Assembly (NCBI GenBank): GCA_000435595.1
Contig: FR895437.1
Span: forward strand, 12,489 to 76,488
From: Firmicutes bacterium CAG:882
GTDB lineage: Bacteria; Bacillota; Clostridia; Lachnospirales; Lachnospiraceae
Length of the DNA: 64,000 bases
Direction of reading: 5' to 3'
The position numbers and the translations under genes were made by a program. The notes beneath the pieces are model-generated. The model was not told the origin of the DNA and searched no databases. It was given only the letters and a program-made list of their open reading frames with translations. Below are positions 60,510-64,000 of the stretch, in pieces; positions within the stretch are counted from its first letter, which is position 1, and every line of letters begins with the position of its first letter.

Positions 60510-61460
60510 CTATCTTCTATGTCTTTTAATAAAATTTTCAAGCTTAATCGGGTAATCCGATAAAACAATCGGTCTTTTCGGTTTTCCAAAGCCCATCATG
60601 GCGGCAGCTTTTTTCTTTTCCGGGAATTTTCCATGTCTGCAAAAGTAATGATATAATTTAATCATTCCACGCTTCTTCTCCGCAGGAAGATGCCACAGGC
60701 ATACCGGATTGTTTTTCCAGTTGGATGAAACCAGAAAAAATGACGGAATTGTCCAGTATCTGAACAGATATGGTGCAGCCTCCCTTACACTTACAAGCGA
60801 TGCAGCAATCGAAAGAATAAATTCATCTCCCAGATTATCTATTTTCTTTTCCATTATTTCTTCGTATGTTTTCGCATAAATGTCATGACAGTTATACAAA
60901 AATCCTTTGAGCGCAGCTTTCGTTCCTCCGATAAGCTCGCCACCATAATGTACTATATTCCTCCTCTCCGAAAAATACGGTTCTGTCATATTTATAATGT
61001 CCTGCCGGTCTTTATGGCTTAGTCTGTGACCTACATTGTAAAGCATTATGCCTGATTGCATTTCATCCCACATATCCTCAAGCCCATCAACGCAATACAC
61101 ATCCGTATCCAAATTGATATACATATCGTAATCCAATTCATTTACAACATATTCCAGTGCACACAATTTATAATATGCCAGTCTCCACAAAGCCTTTGTC
61201 GAATATATGTACTTGTCGAATGGTATTTTTTGTATTTTTATTCCTGCATCGGTAAATTGACTTTTAAGCCTCTCGTTCATATCATAATTAGTCACAACCA
61301 TGACATCAATGTCATGGTTATGTTCAAGACATGATTTTAAACATACAAATGCATTCATATAATAATAATTCACCATCGTTTCATCTGCCTTGCCTGCAAG
61401 CTGCGGTGATGTATAACTGCCACTATCATATGCAACTGCAACTGTAATCAATTTCCTCAT
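60510..61460 (-). CDS. Putative glycosyltransferase with a DxD motif
   Basis: The 316-residue soluble protein has a GT-A-like layout: ITVAVAYDSGSYT at the N-terminus, IDVMVVTNYDMNERLKSQF near 50, ALWRLAYYKLCALEYVVNELDYDMYINLDTDVYCVDGLEDMW near 88-130 with the DTDV acidic motif for metal and nucleotide, and later YGGELIGGTKAALKGF. It resembles families handling UDP-sugars, such as GT8-like proteins, but no exact family is claimed. The C-terminus is very basic. GGAG precedes the ATG at 61460, and a strong promoter lies about 130 bases upstream. Confidence 0.62.
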   Translation of the reverse strand: MRKLITVAVAYDSGSYTSPQLAGKADETMVNYYYMNAFVCLKSCLEHNHDIDVMVVTNYDMNERLKSQFTDAGIKIQKIPFDKYIYSTKALWRLAYYKLCALEYVVNELDYDMYINLDTDVYCVDGLEDMWDEMQSGIMLYNVGHRLSHKDRQDIINMTEPYFSERRNIVHYGGELIGGTKAALKGFLYNCHDIYAKTYEEIMEKKIDNLGDEFILSIAASLVSVREAAPYLFRYWTIPSFFLVSSNWKNNPVCLWHLPAEKKRGMIKLYHYFCRHGKFPEKKKAAAMMGFGKPKRPIVLSDYPIKLENFIKRHRR

Positions 61461-61593
61461 AATATTTCTCCATTTTTATTTTATTGTAACTGTTCAGAGC
61501 ATATATATCTTGAATTCAACACCTCTATTGCCATATCCGTATCACTGTACACCATGAAACATAATCTGTTCCCTTATAGTAAGGATTCATTTA

Positions 61594-61622
61594 AGGATAT
61601 CATAGAACACACACTTTGTCAA
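61594..61622 (-). promoter_or_regulatory. Promoter for the DxD glycosyltransferase gene
   Basis: The - strand reads TTGACA (61622-61617), a 17-base spacer and TATCCT (61599-61594) with TGA before the -10. The start is about 130 bases before the gene at 61460, so the message has a long leader (about 61461-61588) in which I see no gene or clear riboswitch. Confidence 0.75.
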
Positions 61623-61623
61623 A

Positions 61624-63465
61624 CTATTCGCTCTCCGCATAAACCTCGACAGAGTCAACTACACAGCCTTCATCATTGAAGGAAAAATATATCTCACACC
61701 GGCATTCATCCATAATATATATAAGCTTAAGCCTGTCATCATCCGTAATATCACAATGATAAGATGCTTTTTTTTCAAACCTTACGCACTCCCTCTCCGC
61801 TCCGGGAATACTTATGCTTTTGCTTATGCCTGATGCCCTGTAGAACTCATTTACGGCTTCATATATTTCTTTGCCGTATTCATAAAAGAAAACCATAACA
61901 TAACATATATCCTCCGACTCATCGTCTTTTTGCTGATATATGTTATAGAATGGCGATATGCTTTTCATATTGTAGATATCCCCTACGAAAATACAGTCAT
62001 TTCCATCGCTGTCCGTTACCTGTATGATAAGCTCATCCACTCCGTCCCCTGTCAGATCACGATACCATCTTTTTACACCGGAGCCTCCGTTTTCAGGCGT
62101 TGCATAGAGTGCCGCATTGATAGCAAAGAAAGTGCCTTTATCCGTATCCAGCACATACGAATATGTACCGTTATATTGATTATACAATATAACATCTTCA
62201 CACTCCATGAACACATCATAGGTATCCGTCTCCTCATCATACAGATAGTATGTTCCGCTATCTGAATTATTCTTCGCCCTTGCATATTTTTCAATAGTGT
62301 TCACATAAAAATTACCGACCTCTACCTCCCCTATATTAAAACGCTCCTCAATATCATCCGCAAGCTCTACTATGGCAATGCACTCCTCCTCACTGTATGG
62401 CACATTATCGACATAAATATAGAGAGAATTGTCATAATATCCTCGGTCATCATACCAATAAAGAACATATAAAAAATCTACACCGGCTTCAGCTATGTAC
62501 CTGTGGACATCATACAGCATCTTATCATCCCCGAGTTCATATTCATACTGTATATCATAATTTGACTGTTCCGCTGCAAGCTCATTCATATATGTATTAA
62601 TTTCCTCAAAGCTGCCATAACGCTCATCAGGCACCATGACAGCCTGTGCCGTTCCTCCGGTATATGTCACATACTCACTGACACTGTATGTTCCGCTTAA
62701 ATCACTTCCAAACACATAGCTATAGCATATTGCCGTTCTTCCTTCATACTCCGTGAGTTTTATAAAGCGCGGACTCTTGTGCTCAACGGTTGTCCCCTGC
62801 ATAAAACCGTATCCCATATCCATATCCTTCAGAGTACCCCATATTGTATGTGAAAAATCAACAGCCTCGCAACTTATCCTTGCCCTTGTCAAGTCTCTTT
62901 CTATAACAAAATCACGTCCATTTTCCTTCTGTTCAAGAGGGAATTCAGCATATCCGCCATCCTTATATGCATACACATACGCTGTTGAAGAACCCGGATT
63001 GTCAGCTCCCACATGGCCTGTCAAAAACACAAGTTCATCCACACCGTCACCATTCAAATCACATGTTATCAGCTCACTGCCTGTGCCTATACCAACAGAA
63101 GCAGAACCCAGATACAGCTTGCCACAGGATGACAAATTGACATAATAGTCCCAGTCCGTCTGCCCCATATGTCCCATCCGATACACCTCATCCAAAATGC
63201 CATCCCCGTCATAATCCGCTGCCTTCTCGTCAATCGTCACCAGATATGCTTCCTCCGTCTCACCGTCATAGCCCTCAACAGTCTCAATGACCACACTGTC
63301 TGTGATGTTCTCCGTCACGCTCTCCGACTGCATTTCACCACTCAAATCAACAGCATCCGACTGTATTGTATCCTCGCCAACGGCATCCTTACCTGCACAC
63401 GCGGTAAGAAAAAGCATACCCGCCACTACAATAATAACATTTTTAAAAATTTTATACCCCATACA
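61624..63465 (-). CDS. Lipoprotein with Asp/Gly-rich FG-GAP/VCBS-like loops
   Basis: Start 63465 (MGYKIFKNVIIVV) is chosen because GGAGG lies six bases upstream; a longer reading to 63513 exists. The 613-residue product begins with a lipoprotein signal ending in LTAC near residue 22, so it is lipidated and held on the outer face. It has calcium-loop-like motifs DYDGDGILDEV near 76, DLNGDGVDELVF near 119 and DLTGDGVDELII near 480, the first two and last spaced by a long middle domain. FG-GAP/VCBS-like repeats are a reasonable guess. The function is unknown; binding of carbohydrate or protein at the surface is possible. Confidence 0.78.
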   Translation of the reverse strand, partial: CMGYKIFKNVIIVVAGMLFLTACAGKDAVGEDTIQSDAVDLSGEMQSESVTENITDSVVIETVEGYDGETEEAYLVTIDEKAADYDGDGILDEVYRMGHMGQTDWDYYVNLSSCGKLYLGSASVGIGTGSELITCDLNGDGVDELVFLTGHVGADNPGSSTAYVYAYKDGGYAEFPLEQKENGRDFVIERDLTRARISCEAVDFSHTIWGTLKDMDMGYGFMQGTTVEHKSPRFIKLTEYEGRTAICYSYVFGSDLSGTYSVSEYVTYTGGTAQAVMVPDERYGSFEEINTYMNELAAEQSNYDIQYEYELGDDKMLYDVHRYIAEAGVDFLYVLYWYDDRGYYDNSLYIYVDNVPYSEEECIAIVELADDIEERFNIGEVEVGNFYVNTIEKYARAKNNSDSGTYYLYDEETDTYDVFMECEDVILYNQYNGTYSYVLDTDKGTFFAINAALYATPENGGSGVKRWYRDLTGDGVDELIIQVTDSDGNDCIFVGDIYNMKSISPFYNIYQQKDDESEDICYVMVFFYEYGKEIYEAVNEFYRASGISKSISIPGAERECVRFEKKASYHCDITDDDRLKLIYIMDECRCEIYFSFNDEGCVVDSVEVYAESE

Positions 63466-63508
63466 ACGCCTCCCGAACATATTGATAATCATGTCATGCC
63501 TTAAAAAT

Positions 63509-63537
63509 ATCATAGCACAACCTCTGCCGGAAGTTGT
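63509..63537 (-). promoter_or_regulatory. Promoter of the lipoprotein gene, with a partial inverted repeat
   Basis: An extended -10 (TGC then TATGAT at 63514-63509) is present with a poor -35. ACAAC...GTTGT at 63517-63537 forms an inverted repeat overlapping the spacer and could be an operator. Confidence 0.45.
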
Positions 63538-63558
63538 TACATTTTTCTAACATTTCGC

Positions 63559-63590
63559 AAAAAAACCGGATGCGGAAATCCGCATCCGGT
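63559..63590 (-). terminator. Intrinsic terminator of pckA
   Basis: A perfect 12-bp stem (63590-63579 with 63576-63565) with a very tight loop is followed on the - strand by seven T (63565-63559). It begins about 40 bases past the pckA stop. Confidence 0.93.
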
Positions 63591-63632
63591 CAGATTCAAA
63601 TTAATCCTGTTCTGCTGAACCAATAATTCTGA

Positions 63633-64000
63633 TTAGAGCTGAGGACCTGCAGCAACTAATGCCTTACCTGCATCATTGCCCTCGTACTTAGCGAAGTTCT
63701 TGATGAATCTTCCTGCTAAGTCAACTGCCTTCTTCTCCCACTCAGAAGCGTCAGCGTATGTGTCTCTTGGATCAAGAATACCTGTATCAACGCCCTCAAG
63801 CTCTGTAGGAACCTCAAAGTTGAAGTAAGGAATCTTCTTTGTTGAAACCTTGTTGATTGCTCCGCTAAGGATGCCGTCGATGATGCCACGAGTATCCTTA
63901 ATGGAAATTCTCTTACCTGTTCCGTTCCAGCCTGTATTTACAAGGTAAGCCTTAGCTCCGCTCTTCTCCATCTTCTTAACGAGCTCCTCAGCATACTTAG
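63633..64000 (-). CDS. pckA: ATP-dependent phosphoenolpyruvate carboxykinase, 3' end only
   Basis: The window holds only the last 121 codons; the gene continues past the right edge in frame (KYAEELVKKMEKSGAK is the leftmost readable part). LVNTGWNGTGKRISIKDTRGIIDGIL is the C-terminal signature of the ATP-type enzyme, which interconverts oxaloacetate and phosphoenolpyruvate. In fermenting Clostridia it may run towards oxaloacetate to make ATP. The P-loop and metal ligands lie outside the window. It ends in a strong terminator. Confidence 0.92.
   Translation of the reverse strand, partial: KYAEELVKKMEKSGAKAYLVNTGWNGTGKRISIKDTRGIIDGILSGAINKVSTKKIPYFNFEVPTELEGVDTGILDPRDTYADASEWEKKAVDLAGRFIKNFAKYEGNDAGKALVAAGPQL

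Noticed and set aside
1..64000. tRNA or rRNA genes, CRISPR arrays, prophage and IS elements
   Set aside because: I looked for cloverleaf ends, regularly spaced repeats, integrase or transposase genes and phage genes and saw none.

Overview
This looks like a chromosomal segment of a low-to-mid GC Clostridia, most likely a Lachnospiraceae member. The signs are clostridial and sporulation-type genes (SigK, a SpoIID-domain protein, a YlmC/YmxH-type protein), a meso-diaminopimelate-type MurE (DNPR motif), IreB/RuvX/DUF1292 neighbours, an ATP-dependent PEP carboxykinase and a formate--tetrahydrofolate ligase. Genus cannot be fixed from sequence alone. Only two genes (an HPr-like protein and a YihY/BrkB protein) lie on the + strand; all others run on the - strand. 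I saw no tRNA, rRNA, insertion sequence, prophage or CRISPR array.

Layout. 1-13.6 kb: replication restart (priA, cut by the left edge), cell-wall precursor ligases murE and murF, formate--THF ligase, FtsK/SpoIIIE, an UppP-family protein with unusual active-site residues, a TepA/ClpP-like protease, a DUF368 (PopT-type) undecaprenyl-phosphate translocase, a MarR regulator and an M16 peptidase. 13.6-18.6 kb: a CNNM/CBS protein, shikimate genes aroQ-aroK-aroE, YqeG, NrdR, YlmC and VanZ. 18.6-38.9 kb: a large surface-polysaccharide locus in two tandem transcription units, each with an extended -10 promoter (near 38.93 kb and 29.42 kb). 39-46.5 kb: sigK, then a conserved Firmicutes neighbourhood (U32 protein, TrmR-like methyltransferase, shortened MltG-like protein, YlbF, RNase J, DUF1292, RuvX, IreB) and MtaB. 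46.6-54 kb: an HPr-like protein lacking the phospho-histidine, ThiI with its cysteine desulfurase, RsmE, PrmA, an M18 aminopeptidase and ScpAB. 54-64 kb: a metallophosphoesterase, YihY, a long SpoIID-domain protein, a non-coding RNA that I read as 6S RNA, two membrane or glycosyl-transfer genes, a lipoprotein with Asp/Gly-rich loops, and the 3' end of pckA.

How the parts work together. The polysaccharide locus appears nearly self-sufficient. It has a polyprenyl-phosphate phosphoglycosyltransferase to start chains, a TagA/WecG-type enzyme, eight GT2/GT4 transferases, a GT11 fucosyltransferase-like protein, a GT-D-like protein and an O-acyltransferase. It also has two Wzy/ligase-like membrane proteins, a Wzz-like co-polymerase with a degenerate kinase domain, an ABC exporter that may serve as flippase (no Wzx-like gene is seen) and two LCP ligases to attach product to the wall. 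The UppP-like and PopT-like genes near 9-12 kb handle the same lipid carrier.

Points most worth following are the UppP-like protein with its Glu pair replaced by Asp/Gly, the P-loop-less kinase domain in the co-polymerase, the catalytic-domain-less MltG, the His-less HPr, a ~200-bp nested palindrome after the formate--THF ligase gene, a perfect 25-bp hairpin after popT, and a palindrome over the -35 position of a possible popT promoter. I did not find a convincing wholly new system; these are specific oddities in a recognisable chromosomal background.
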